Shown: positions 1-8,533 of the stretch, piece after piece
Numbering within the stretch: the first letter of the stretch is position 1
Layout: each line of letters starts with the position of its first letter
IMG/VR virus record: IMGVR_UViG_3300035698_008725
Location: 1 to 41,953 of that record
Source of the DNA: a virus
Length of the DNA: 41,953 bases
Reading direction: 5' to 3' (one strand)
The notes under the pieces: generated by a model
What the model was told of the DNA's origin: nothing
Databases searched by the model: none
Seen by the model: only the letters and a program-made list of their open reading frames with translations
Position numbers and translations under genes: made by a program

Positions 1-50
1 ACGAATTTATAATTAATTTGAGGATTATCGCTGATAACTAATATCTTCAT
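1..50 (-). CDS. Start of an unidentified gene, cut by the left edge
   Basis: An ATG at 48-50 opens a frame that stays open to base 1 and begins MKILVISDNPQINYKF. A GGAG Shine-Dalgarno sequence lies 9 bases upstream of the ATG, and a TATAAT hexamer lies about 50 bases upstream. The N-terminal beta-strand pattern (KILVISDN) is common in Rossmann-like and receiver-like folds, but sixteen residues are too few to assign a family. The start looks real because ribosome site and promoter-like hexamer are both correctly placed. Confidence 0.55.
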   Translation of the reverse strand, partial: MKILVISDNPQINYKF

Positions 51-99
51 TCTCTAATCTCCACTACATTGAGATGTTATGACGCCTATGTACTATTCT

Positions 100-130
100 A
101 TTATACACTCTTATTTGCAAGAATGAACAA
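100..130 (-). promoter_or_regulatory. Possible sigma70-type promoter for the left-edge gene
   Basis: The minus strand carries a perfect -10 hexamer TATAAT at 100-105. The best -35 candidate is TTGTTC at 125-130 with a long 19-base spacer, so the match is only partial. It overlaps or follows the last codons of the HExxH gene and precedes the ATG at 50. Confidence 0.35.
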
Positions 131-132
131 AT

Positions 133-474
133 TCAATCGTCAGTTTCAGCCGCGACAGCCTCCAACTCATATGGAATTTTACTATATCGGAAACCTGCAA
201 ATATCCATTGGACTACATATACTACTAACCAGGGTGGAATTGATATCCACCACCAGCCAAAAAGTCTAAACCGTGAATACTGTTCGACATGTTTTAACTC
301 ATGCTTCATGAACGTTTCGGTTATCTGGGTTCTGCGGTAGACAAAGTATATATTCCTACCGAGGGTTATTCCCCCTTGACCAGAAAGTGTACGTACCCAC
401 TTTTGATTGTAGTGAAAGCGTACGTCAAAATCTTTGTAGCCTTCACGTTCTGCTAAATGTTCCATGTGTGCCAT
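133..474 (-). CDS. Small membrane-associated HExxH zinc-peptidase-like protein
   Basis: The 113-residue product contains HELKH at residues 58-62, an HExxH zinc-protease motif, in the context MKHELKHVEQY. A very hydrophobic stretch follows (about 72-94, WWWISIPPWLVVYVVQWIF), and then PYELEA (about 101-106), whose glutamates could supply a third zinc ligand. The HELxHVxQ pattern recalls the small DUF4157-like proteins of bacteria; this is family resemblance, not proof of activity. The ATG is preceded by GAGG at good spacing. It follows the endolysin gene across a terminator-like hairpin, so a role in lysis or envelope processing is possible but inferred. A non-enzymatic membrane protein is the main alternative. 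Confidence 0.6.
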   Translation of the reverse strand: MAHMEHLAEREGYKDFDVRFHYNQKWVRTLSGQGGITLGRNIYFVYRRTQITETFMKHELKHVEQYSRFRLFGWWWISIPPWLVVYVVQWIFAGFRYSKIPYELEAVAAETDD

Positions 475-484
475 AACTTACCTC

Positions 485-520
485 GAAGAAACAACCGCCC
501 ATAAAATGGTATATGAGCGG
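485..520 (-). terminator. Rho-independent terminator after the endolysin gene
   Basis: On the minus strand CCGCTCATA (512-520) pairs with TATGGGCGG (495-503), a 9-bp stem with one G-T pair and an 8-base loop. It is followed by the T-rich run TTGTTTCTTC (485-494). It sits in the 78-base gap between the endolysin stop and the next start, where transcription of the structural block could end. Confidence 0.55.
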
Positions 521-552
521 CGTTTATCTCTTTCTACGACTAGGTAGATGAG

Positions 553-972
553 CTAAAGAACTAATTCAATATGGGGCATGTCGATAAAACTTTGGTCTTT
601 AATGAAAGTGTCGTTATCAAAATCTCCGCCCCATCTAATAGGTATCTCTAACGTATGAGCAATACCCTTAACAATACCCGCAAGTAAGATAAATCGGTCC
701 GTATTCTGCCAATCAATCCCACCTTTACCGTTACGCATGTATGGATCCCATGGTGCGATATCTACCGCGATCGACGGATCCTGATTGTGTTTACTATCAG
801 GCCACTGTTTAGTACTGGCACCATCTTCAAATGCCTTATTCTGCGCTTCTTCAATTCTATACCCACAAACGATAGAAAAGTCCATCACTTTAATTGCTTC
901 GTGCATTATAGTTTGTAGATCAGGATGCAACGTTGCAAGACGTTTCTGTGAAGCACTTCCAAAGCTTGGCAT
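553..972 (-). CDS. Endolysin: M15 L-alanyl-D-glutamate peptidase
   Basis: The 139-residue product matches the VanY/CwlK-type M15 zinc peptidase family, which includes the phage T5 endolysin. Visible motifs are GYR at 37-39, SKHNQDPSIAVDIAP (60-74) with putative zinc ligands H62 and D71, and DMPHIEL (131-137) with catalytic D131 and zinc ligand H134. These enzymes cut the L-Ala-D-Glu bond in the peptidoglycan stem peptide. No signal peptide is visible, so release to the wall would need a holin, which is not recognised here. The length is typical of a single-domain M15C endolysin without a wall-binding module. The gene ends in TAG and is followed by a terminator-like hairpin. Confidence 0.85.
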   Translation of the reverse strand: MPSFGSASQKRLATLHPDLQTIMHEAIKVMDFSIVCGYRIEEAQNKAFEDGASTKQWPDSKHNQDPSIAVDIAPWDPYMRNGKGGIDWQNTDRFILLAGIVKGIAHTLEIPIRWGGDFDNDTFIKDQSFIDMPHIELVL

Positions 973-986
973 ACTATTCTCCTTAC

Positions 987-3449
987 TTACCAGGCCATAA
1001 CAATTCGAGATGCTGAAGAACCCCCATATGGGTCATTCGCCCCAATACCCCAAACATAGATGTTTCCTGCGCTAATACAATAAAGCCGATTAGCGTCAGA
1101 ATTAACTTCATAACTTTCAACTAAACTGTTAGGATAACCCGCAGCGTCTGTAATACCATTGTCACTGCTAAGCTCCGTAAGCGCATTATCCCATATCTCG
1201 CCATCGTATCTATAAATAGTGTTAGATGGTAATTCACGAATCTTACCTAACATATTCCAATCACTAACATAAGCAGTAGCACCATCACTAATATCGATCT
1301 CCGTTTCAAATAGATCAATACGGAATCGAATACCGGTTAAATCGGCATTGGTAAATCCGGCAGTACTAAATTCCCATACAATTGGGAATTGAACACCAGT
1401 AGTAGTTACTGTGCCATCATATGCAGGACGAACTGCAGCTTTTGACGGGCTAATACGTATGTGTAAAGGCTTATCAGAATCTGAATTCTTCACACGATTA
1501 ATAATCACGTGGAATCGATATGTTTCATCAGGTACCAAATTCATACGATTGGTACATAATAATCTACTGAGCTTAGTTGCAAATCCTGCAGTAGCATTCT
1601 CATCAATGATATACGTATTCTCGCTACCATCTGAATCATTATCCGTATCTCCTGGAGGAGGCGGGGGTGGCGGTGGATCAATCTCATCATCATCGCCAGG
1701 AGGAGGTGGTGGAGGTGGGGGAGGCGGAGGCCAATCAAAACCACCTCCACCGCCGGGATCCATACCTACGGGAGGCGGTGCATTGTCTTCTGAACCAGGA
1801 ATATTAACTACAGAAAGATCTCGGACTGCAGGGAATTTCGCAAACCATTGATCAGGCGGAGAGGGTTCCCCAATAGAATGATTTCCCCTTTCAACGACTG
1901 GAATGTTCGAGTATTCCTTTGCTACGTATTCAACATTAATGAATTCAGAATTTGCAATTTCTTCATCGCCGCGGAATACTTTAAAATTACGAATTAACGC
2001 ATTTGCATTCATTCTCCAACTTTCACGGCGCAAAGCAGCTTTGACTGCGGCAGCGACAGTACCTTCAATTCTAAATTCACCATCAGTGGTAGTAGCAAGG
2101 TCATCCGCGTTAAAAGTAAACGTATGCCGAAGTGTTTGCTTATTTGGATCGAGATTAAACAACGTCTGCGTATTATTTACAAATGTAGCTCTAGGTGAAT
2201 TTGCATCAATTCCAGTTCCAGCATTACTCTTAAAACCGACTTTCAATGGGCCAGAACCTTGCGCGGTAAGTATACCAAGCTGGCGAGATAACGCGCGCGC
2301 GGAACATTGATAACCGTATTCCCATCTAATTGTATAAATTTCACCCGGAAGAAATTCAAGCGCATTCGTTTGTATAGAAAACTTGATAGCTAATAAAGGA
2401 TTTTCTGGTGTATTGTTACTGAATCTATCGCCACCATCAAGTATCGTATGCGTAGTATAATCATTCTCTGCAGCACCCGTGGCAGTATTGATAAATGTCT
2501 CACCAGGTTCCGCAGAATAAGGTACAAGCTGACGTACGCTCGTTACCAAATTATCAGTATGCGCATCAGACGTTGAAGAGTAATTAGCATTCCAACACGT
2601 AACATATATGAAGTTATCTACACTGTGCGTAAGCATACTTGAAGGTACACCCTTTAAGTGCTTACTACGAGTAAAGCGGGGTTGTCCGGTTAAAGTAACA
2701 TCAATTCCTTCACCATTGAATATATTCTGTCCTTCATCGGCATTCGTACAAAATAAAATGTTATCTCGAGCAGCAATATATTCCGGCTCAGTCGCAGTTG
2801 CTGAAAGTTCAGCAAACTTATCCCACTTCAATGAAAGGGTATCAGTGTTATACTTAAAGACCGCGCCTAAATCACCAAAAGAAACTGAGACATATAATTC
2901 ATTGTTCAATACATAGAAATTGTTACACTGTCCAATCCCGTCAAAACCTGTGGCAAAATCTCCTACCAAAGTCCACGTACGCGTAAGTGGGTCCATTGCA
3001 GAAACCCCACCTTTATGTGCTAAAAACACCTTCTTATTATAATATTTCAGATCCCTAATATTACCTTCAACACCTTGAAATGTACCATAAGCTTTACTTA
3101 AGATCTTATCCCAATCATCCTGAGGGTCTCCCGTGATATTATAGAAGACTTCTCCGGTAGCATTGTTGGCAATATATAACCGATCATATTCAGTATCTGC
3201 GGCGAATCCCGTAATATTGTACGATGTAGCGACAGGCAATCCAGTATACGAGGCATTCCACCCCTGCGATGAACCATCAGCAGGAAGTTTCTTCCGTAAA
3301 CGCACAGAGGCTGCGTCAGGAACGGTAGATCCCGAAGGTGCAGCTGAACCGGATGCGGTGATTGCCCAAAGATTATTATTAGCCGCTAACCAACCTATGC
3401 ATTCTTCGTTATAATCTTCAACATTACGAGTGATATTTAACCAACTCAT
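987..3449 (-). CDS. Large tail/adhesin protein with Gly/Pro-rich hinge
   Basis: This 820-residue protein has no family I can name. The N-terminal third shows short beta-strand repeats of a propeller-like kind (for example YVSVSFGDLGAVFKYN). The middle (about 370-510) and the part after about 615 look like two beta-sandwich segments. Between them, at about 563-605, lies an extreme hinge: a glycine run, eleven consecutive prolines, an acidic spacer and eight more prolines. It lies between a tail protein gene and the endolysin, at the end of the fibre cluster, so a receptor-binding or fibre-tip role is the best inference. The polyproline run would probably need EF-P for translation. Confidence 0.6.
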   Translation of the reverse strand: MSWLNITRNVEDYNEECIGWLAANNNLWAITASGSAAPSGSTVPDAASVRLRKKLPADGSSQGWNASYTGLPVATSYNITGFAADTEYDRLYIANNATGEVFYNITGDPQDDWDKILSKAYGTFQGVEGNIRDLKYYNKKVFLAHKGGVSAMDPLTRTWTLVGDFATGFDGIGQCNNFYVLNNELYVSVSFGDLGAVFKYNTDTLSLKWDKFAELSATATEPEYIAARDNILFCTNADEGQNIFNGEGIDVTLTGQPRFTRSKHLKGVPSSMLTHSVDNFIYVTCWNANYSSTSDAHTDNLVTSVRQLVPYSAEPGETFINTATGAAENDYTTHTILDGGDRFSNNTPENPLLAIKFSIQTNALEFLPGEIYTIRWEYGYQCSARALSRQLGILTAQGSGPLKVGFKSNAGTGIDANSPRATFVNNTQTLFNLDPNKQTLRHTFTFNADDLATTTDGEFRIEGTVAAAVKAALRRESWRMNANALIRNFKVFRGDEEIANSEFINVEYVAKEYSNIPVVERGNHSIGEPSPPDQWFAKFPAVRDLSVVNIPGSEDNAPPPVGMDPGGGGGFDWPPPPPPPPPPPGDDDEIDPPPPPPPPGDTDNDSDGSENTYIIDENATAGFATKLSRLLCTNRMNLVPDETYRFHVIINRVKNSDSDKPLHIRISPSKAAVRPAYDGTVTTTGVQFPIVWEFSTAGFTNADLTGIRFRIDLFETEIDISDGATAYVSDWNMLGKIRELPSNTIYRYDGEIWDNALTELSSDNGITDAAGYPNSLVESYEVNSDANRLYCISAGNIYVWGIGANDPYGGSSASRIVMAW
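1650..1760 (-). repeat. Low-complexity tract encoding polyproline and polyglycine
   Basis: The plus strand here is a G-rich tract (GGAGG, GGCGG and GGTGG units) whose complement encodes proline runs of 11 and 8, separated by an acidic linker and preceded by five glycines. The G-rich strand has many GG and GGG tracts and could form quadruplex structure. It is the most compositionally biased stretch in the window. Confidence 0.7.
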
Positions 3450-3462
3450 TTAGCGTACCCCT

Positions 3463-4485
3463 TTAGCGACGACGACGGTATATAATACTTGCAGTGCATG
3501 ACGTAATGGATGCACCTGCGGAAGCAATAAGTACCCTTAATGTATGCCCCGCATAATATACTAAAGACAATGTTTGTGATGTCCAACCATCAAATGTCGC
3601 AGTGGGTGGAGTAGTAGACACATTAGAAATTAACTTCTGCTGAGAAATTTCGGCAGACGAACCAGAATACAGATGTACAGTAACTCCCCCACTGGATCCC
3701 TGACACATTATCTGGAATGAATCGATAGTACAATTACGTTCAATACGTCCAGCAAATACGTGGGCATCTTGCGGATATAAAAATCCAATTTGCTTTTCTA
3801 ACTGCTCAGTTAAATCTATTTCATGTTGATCCGTAAGATCTTCAATAGTACCTACCCGACCATCTTCTACAGTAAACGCTGGACGATCATCAAAAACAGA
3901 ATACCATGTACTATTACTTACACTATAATATCCAGTACCTGTAGAATCTTGTAAAATACTTCCACTAACATTAATGGTCATCGAAGCCAAAGTAAGGCCT
4001 ACTGAAGTTCTAATCGCATCGACAGATATTGTATAACTATCATATACTCGCGAATAGAAAGGATTTCCCGCATCATCATACTGAGGAGTACCATACAATG
4101 GAGTATGTACCAAATTAACATAATATGTCCCAGCTGAAGTGATTCCTGTAGGTAAATTTACCCTACTCGGTAATACTGGCCGATATAAGGGGTCAGCACC
4201 TAAACTACCACTGATAGTAGTGGCTGCCGGAATAATAATTATCTGTCCATCCGATGTAACGCAAGTTCCGGGACTTACTTCGAAAGAGGTACCATCGGCA
4301 GTGACTACCTTAAGAGAAGTATCTGCAGTGAGATCGGAAGCGACTACACCAGGAGTTTTCATAAACGATTGCAGATAATCTCGGAAAGCTTTCGTCCGAG
4401 AGTAACTTATCATATTAAGGTCTTTGGCGGTCACATGTTGATCATCGAAAAACTGTGCGCCGTAACCGTCAAGTGTATTTGCCAT
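3463..4485 (-). CDS. Tail fibre or baseplate-associated protein
   Basis: The 340-residue product begins with a conserved-looking segment (residues 5-40, DGYGAQFFDDQHVTAKDLN) and then beta-rich sequence (TSFEVSPGTCVTSDGQIIIIP). This arrangement is typical of phage proteins that anchor fibres to a baseplate. The C-terminal hundred residues form a beta-sandwich-like segment (IDSFQIMCQGSSGGVTVHLYSG) ending in a basic RRRR tail. It sits inside the fibre cluster, 13 bases before the next gene. The precise role is inferred from context, and no enzymatic motif is visible. Confidence 0.5.
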   Translation of the reverse strand: MANTLDGYGAQFFDDQHVTAKDLNMISYSRTKAFRDYLQSFMKTPGVVASDLTADTSLKVVTADGTSFEVSPGTCVTSDGQIIIIPAATTISGSLGADPLYRPVLPSRVNLPTGITSAGTYYVNLVHTPLYGTPQYDDAGNPFYSRVYDSYTISVDAIRTSVGLTLASMTINVSGSILQDSTGTGYYSVSNSTWYSVFDDRPAFTVEDGRVGTIEDLTDQHEIDLTEQLEKQIGFLYPQDAHVFAGRIERNCTIDSFQIMCQGSSGGVTVHLYSGSSAEISQQKLISNVSTTPPTATFDGWTSQTLSLVYYAGHTLRVLIASAGASITSCTASIIYRRRR

Positions 4486-4517
4486 AATTTGCCTCTATAT
4501 TATTAGAACATCGTTTC

Positions 4518-6035
4518 CTATTCAAGACCACCTTCATCCCATCTATAAGGCGGCGGACCATTACTTACAAAGTACGCTATAAAATATAATAGGTCGGCTA
4601 TGTCAGTAGACCCATCATCATTTAGTTCTATTCGACGTACCGGATCAGGTGCAGGACCGTCGGCGAACATATATGCAACCATATATGTAAGGTCGGGATA
4701 CTCAATAATACCGTCACCATCTGCGTCACCTGGTACATATGAACCGCCCCAAATATCAGTCATATCCATTGGTTCATAAGGCTTATCTATACCCGTCTCA
4801 ACGTTAGAGACTGTAGTAAATTGTCCAGGATTAAGTGAGGAGTACAATAAACTCTCATGGTGATCAACATACCCCTTGATCGAGAATTGATGCAATTCAA
4901 AATCTCCAGAACCACTAGCCCATACATGGCAGCGCCATTGATAATATCTTGGCACAGATCCGATCGGAATAACCTGTCCTAAAGTTATAGGCGAGAACGT
5001 ATTTGCAGTCAGATCAGGAATAGTTTCACCTGTCCGTATTTCAAACTTATACTGTGCAGCGTTATACGTACGTACAACCCAGTCATACTTCCACGCATAG
5101 TTATCATAACCGAGCGGCGGAGTAACTTCAGTCATATCGAGGACACTGCCCGGAGTAGTAGAACTCGTTACTGTATCAGGAACAATCGTACCATCAGAAG
5201 AAGAAAAATTAGTGCAATACACTAATAGATCTCGCGCTTCAGGAAAACCTACGGAAGAACCTCGTCCCATGAGGAACGTTTTATAACTCTGCGTAATACT
5301 ACGATAGACCATAGCATCAGAAGTTACAGTAATTTCCTCATTTCCTAAAATAGTCGCGTCAGAATATACGGCATCTGCAACATACGCGTCCGACAATACA
5401 TCTCGACGTTTATCAGTAACCTCCGCATTAGAAAGTACTGAAGCAATTCCCGTATAAACGATCGGCGGAATAATATACGCATCAGATAATACCGTAGTAG
5501 ACCCACTTGGTTCATAAACTTCGGCATCAGAGTAAACGGATTTAGTATCTTGCTGAACGGCTGGACCAAGAATTTCCAATTCCATAGTCGCGACAGCACC
5601 AGCTCTACCATGATTAGAATCAAGAAACAGCTTAACATATCGAGCAGACTGAGGCGTGATTGGTTGATAATCACGTTCAACAATTAATCGGCCATGAAAA
5701 TAGTACGTTTCAAACCGAATTTGACTATCAACTACAACATTAGCAAATGACCCAGATACGGTATTACTGAGTGCAATCCGGTAATCTTTTACGCACCACC
5801 CATTAAGTCTGGCTGATCCCCAAAGAGCACATCCCGTTATTTCACGCGACGCACCGAGATCTATAATAACGTACGCAGGAAGACCATCAGTTCTATATTC
5901 AGTATAATAGTCTTCGCCTAACGCTACCGCTGCTTGATTTATAGGTAAACCATCTATGAGATTTGCGGCCGTTCCAACGGTTGCGTCAGCGTAAACAACT
6001 GTACCGTATGTGGGTGCTATATTGTAATTAGCCAT
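4518..6035 (-). CDS. Tail adhesin with discoidin (F5/8 type C) and dockerin-like domains
   Basis: Residues about 25-157 resemble an F5/8 type C (discoidin/CBM32-like) carbohydrate-binding domain: AYVIIDLGASREITGCALWG, then DYRIALSNT and SARYVKLFL. Residues about 165-245 hold six copies of a short SDAxV/SNAxV motif (SDAEVYE, SDAYIIP, SNAEVTD, SDAYVAD, SDATILG, SDAMVYR). Residues 436-495 form a dockerin-like pair of calcium loops: DADGDGIIEYPDL with D at loop positions 1, 3, 5 and 12, then ELNDDGSTDIADLL, each followed by YxxAYxF(A/S)xGPxP. Type I dockerins bind cohesins in bacterial surface and cellulosome-like assemblies; the partner here is unknown. Position in the fibre cluster suggests host adhesion. 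Confidence 0.7.
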   Translation of the reverse strand: MANYNIAPTYGTVVYADATVGTAANLIDGLPINQAAVALGEDYYTEYRTDGLPAYVIIDLGASREITGCALWGSARLNGWCVKDYRIALSNTVSGSFANVVVDSQIRFETYYFHGRLIVERDYQPITPQSARYVKLFLDSNHGRAGAVATMELEILGPAVQQDTKSVYSDAEVYEPSGSTTVLSDAYIIPPIVYTGIASVLSNAEVTDKRRDVLSDAYVADAVYSDATILGNEEITVTSDAMVYRSITQSYKTFLMGRGSSVGFPEARDLLVYCTNFSSSDGTIVPDTVTSSTTPGSVLDMTEVTPPLGYDNYAWKYDWVVRTYNAAQYKFEIRTGETIPDLTANTFSPITLGQVIPIGSVPRYYQWRCHVWASGSGDFELHQFSIKGYVDHHESLLYSSLNPGQFTTVSNVETGIDKPYEPMDMTDIWGGSYVPGDADGDGIIEYPDLTYMVAYMFADGPAPDPVRRIELNDDGSTDIADLLYFIAYFVSNGPPPYRWDEGGLE

Positions 6036-6043
6036 AAATTATC

Positions 6044-6622
6044 CTAATACCATTCACCGTATAATGCCAACGAAACATTCGTATTGATACCTTGCTTCTG
6101 TGGCTGCGCCGAAAGACCTACGTAATAATCGTGAGTCATTTGTCCGGCTGCTCCAGAATATGGAGATAACATAAGTGGTGAAGTACTCCCACTCATAACT
6201 GTCCAGTTAATATCCCCTCTTTCGAAACCCATTACAGTTGCGTTACTCATACCCGTTGCTACTAAACTACCGGATACATCTGATGAAATCGAACCACTAT
6301 ACGCAAGGAGCTTAACCGCCTGAACTCGCGAAGCGGATCCTGACGTAAAGCTAATATGTAAAGTGCACTGCGTTGGAGTAAATGAAGTGATTACAGCCGA
6401 GCCACTACCTATATCACCCATTCCGAGAGAATTTGATATATATTTGATATTGGGCAACTCACCCGAATTCAATGTACCGTCAATATTGGTTACAAATGTA
6501 CTACTTTGGTAATTATTCAACACAATAGAATCGCCAAAATTCGTACCAAAGAAGCCTATACGTGCAGTATCGGAAACAGTGACCGCGTCATTGCCCCCCT
6601 TTACTGTGATTGTAATAGCCAT
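6044..6622 (-). CDS. Small beta-rich virion protein, unidentified
   Basis: The 192-residue product starts MAITITVKGGNDAVTVSDTA and is rich in Ser, Thr, Gly and beta-branched residues throughout, with no enzyme motif and no membrane segment. That composition, and its position 3 bases after one fibre gene and 8 before the next, fit a tail or fibre structural protein. I do not recognise a family. A small adaptor between larger adhesins is one possibility. Confidence 0.45.
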   Translation of the reverse strand: MAITITVKGGNDAVTVSDTARIGFFGTNFGDSIVLNNYQSSTFVTNIDGTLNSGELPNIKYISNSLGMGDIGSGSAVITSFTPTQCTLHISFTSGSASRVQAVKLLAYSGSISSDVSGSLVATGMSNATVMGFERGDINWTVMSGSTSPLMLSPYSGAAGQMTHDYYVGLSAQPQKQGINTNVSLALYGEWY

Positions 6623-6625
6623 TTA

Positions 6626-8533
6626 TTAATCTCCTAAAATGGTCGCTAGTCCATCATAACTCGAGTCGATAGTAGCTTTCCTGTTAACTATCATCCCATT
6701 TCTTATTGTATGTACTGTCGCATCATAATCTGCAATACTAAACTGCTCTGTAGTAGTTTGTGCAATATAATATTGTTCATACATTACATTTAATTTCGTA
6801 TGTGCCGGAGCAACCGCTTGCATTGCGGCTTCAATCGAGGGTTCCCGTTCACTTTGACTTTCAGGTAACCAAACAATAATGTCTGCAATAATATCCTGAC
6901 GTGTGGACAACTTCGTATTCGTGCCTAACTTAGTAAACGATAAACTACCACTTGCAAAAGGTTCAATCGAACCCAACACCGCAGGAAGTGTCGGAGTAAT
7001 TGCAGGATTAAACGGACCAAGCCATTGGTTAGTTACTTCATAATAAATCCACGCACTATAATAATAGTTCACATGAGAAGTATTAGGATGCCATAATGCA
7101 CGTTGAATACATTGAGGTTGTACTAAATCTCTTACAACATACGGAGGCGTGTTTGGTGTTTGATGGGGCGTCCCATCAGTTGAATACTGAATCGTAATCT
7201 TACAATCACCCGCAGTACTATCTGAACATGTTGGACAAGCTCTACCTACATCCCATTGAAGTAGTGTACCTGTAGCATCGCCTAACATTTGCGCAGTGAA
7301 ATTATTTATGCCCGCGCCACCACAGACCCAAAGAACCGGAATATCCGTATCAACAGAATAGGTAAGTAGCTTACATGTATTCGACTTTATATATGAAAGT
7401 ACACTTATACCGCGAGCATTACCCGCGTATGCAACGACTGATATAGGTTTTTGGTGCCGGAATTGCGTAGCATTAGAGTCTAATGCTATGCGATTCAAAT
7501 ACGGTTTTGTAATTACTCCATCAGAACTAATAGATAAAGACATTCCATACATTGGATATGGATCGGTTAGAACATGATATACTACTACAAAAACATCCGC
7601 ATCAGTCACGCCACTGTTAAATATATTTACACGGCCAGCATTATCAGGGTCATCATCAGCTGTGAAAGTGTAATAGTCTATGCGATATCCGTTAATAATA
7701 CCAGCAGCATCTATACTATGAGTAATTATTCCCCCGCGAGCGCCGACGGTACAGGCGATAGCGACTACTGTATCCGAGATTTTTGTAATTCTGGGAAAAG
7801 CAATGCCCCCTATATCTGAACTGTCCACATTTTCGATATCTATTGCCCCCTCTGATGTTATAGTACCGTCAGAGGCTATTTCTACAGTGATAATTGTCGC
7901 TGATGTACTACTACCATGAGTAATTACATATATATCATCGACAAAATGTATGATTTGAGGATAGTTTACAGCACTGGATACAGTATATGCTACAGAATCA
8001 ATTACTGATATGGTGCCAGCTCCGTCAACGCCCAAAGTCCATAGCCACCCATCATCCCCTTCAGTCCACCTGGCAACTACTGCAAAAACGCCGCTCGACA
8101 CTTTAAGTATATCTGGAGTATAAAACCCGCCTTGATCGATCAAGCCTGTATGAGGTGCAAAAACATTTGTATGAGTTAATGCTAAATTCCCGGCCTCGTC
8201 TACAGAAATTGTAGCGGCTACACCATCTCTTAATGCATATATATCTGTATATCGCCACTGACATACTGCTATTACAACACCCTCTGATACTTGGGCTGCA
8301 GATATATAAATTGTAGTTGAAATATTAGGATGCCATTCCAATGAACTTATAGGCGCACTAATATTACCCGCGCTATCTATAGTGACGCTATACACATACC
8401 CATCTGTTCCATCACCGGTACTAAAAGCTAAATAGATGTCACCGATACCTGGAACTACACTTGCGTAATATCCATTACCCTCGTCGGTTTCGTAGATTTG
8501 AGTATCTATTACTGCAAGATCACCTTTAGCCAT
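6626..8533 (-). CDS. Propeller-like tail protein with repeated D-x-x-G-x-I motifs
   Basis: The first 380 residues contain about six spaced repeats of a strand-turn motif: TIDSAGNISAP, SVDEAGNLALT, GVDGAGTISVI, EIASDGTITSE, SIDAAGIINGY and SISSDGVITKP. The spacing of about 50 residues suggests blades of a beta-propeller. The C-terminal part (about 380-635) holds a Cys cluster (CPTCSDSTAGDC, near 430) and a mixed alpha/beta tail. Its ATG overlaps the stop of the Asp-box wedge gene in a TAATG junction, so the two are probably translated together. A receptor-binding role is inferred from the fold pattern and location. Confidence 0.5.
   Translation of the reverse strand: MAKGDLAVIDTQIYETDEGNGYYASVVPGIGDIYLAFSTGDGTDGYVYSVTIDSAGNISAPISSLEWHPNISTTIYISAAQVSEGVVIAVCQWRYTDIYALRDGVAATISVDEAGNLALTHTNVFAPHTGLIDQGGFYTPDILKVSSGVFAVVARWTEGDDGWLWTLGVDGAGTISVIDSVAYTVSSAVNYPQIIHFVDDIYVITHGSSTSATIITVEIASDGTITSEGAIDIENVDSSDIGGIAFPRITKISDTVVAIACTVGARGGIITHSIDAAGIINGYRIDYYTFTADDDPDNAGRVNIFNSGVTDADVFVVVYHVLTDPYPMYGMSLSISSDGVITKPYLNRIALDSNATQFRHQKPISVVAYAGNARGISVLSYIKSNTCKLLTYSVDTDIPVLWVCGGAGINNFTAQMLGDATGTLLQWDVGRACPTCSDSTAGDCKITIQYSTDGTPHQTPNTPPYVVRDLVQPQCIQRALWHPNTSHVNYYYSAWIYYEVTNQWLGPFNPAITPTLPAVLGSIEPFASGSLSFTKLGTNTKLSTRQDIIADIIVWLPESQSEREPSIEAAMQAVAPAHTKLNVMYEQYYIAQTTTEQFSIADYDATVHTIRNGMIVNRKATIDSSYDGLATILGD

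Noticed and set aside
1411-1851. Plus-strand open frame of 146 codons with glycine runs
   Set aside because: It is the antisense of the polyproline tract in the large tail protein.
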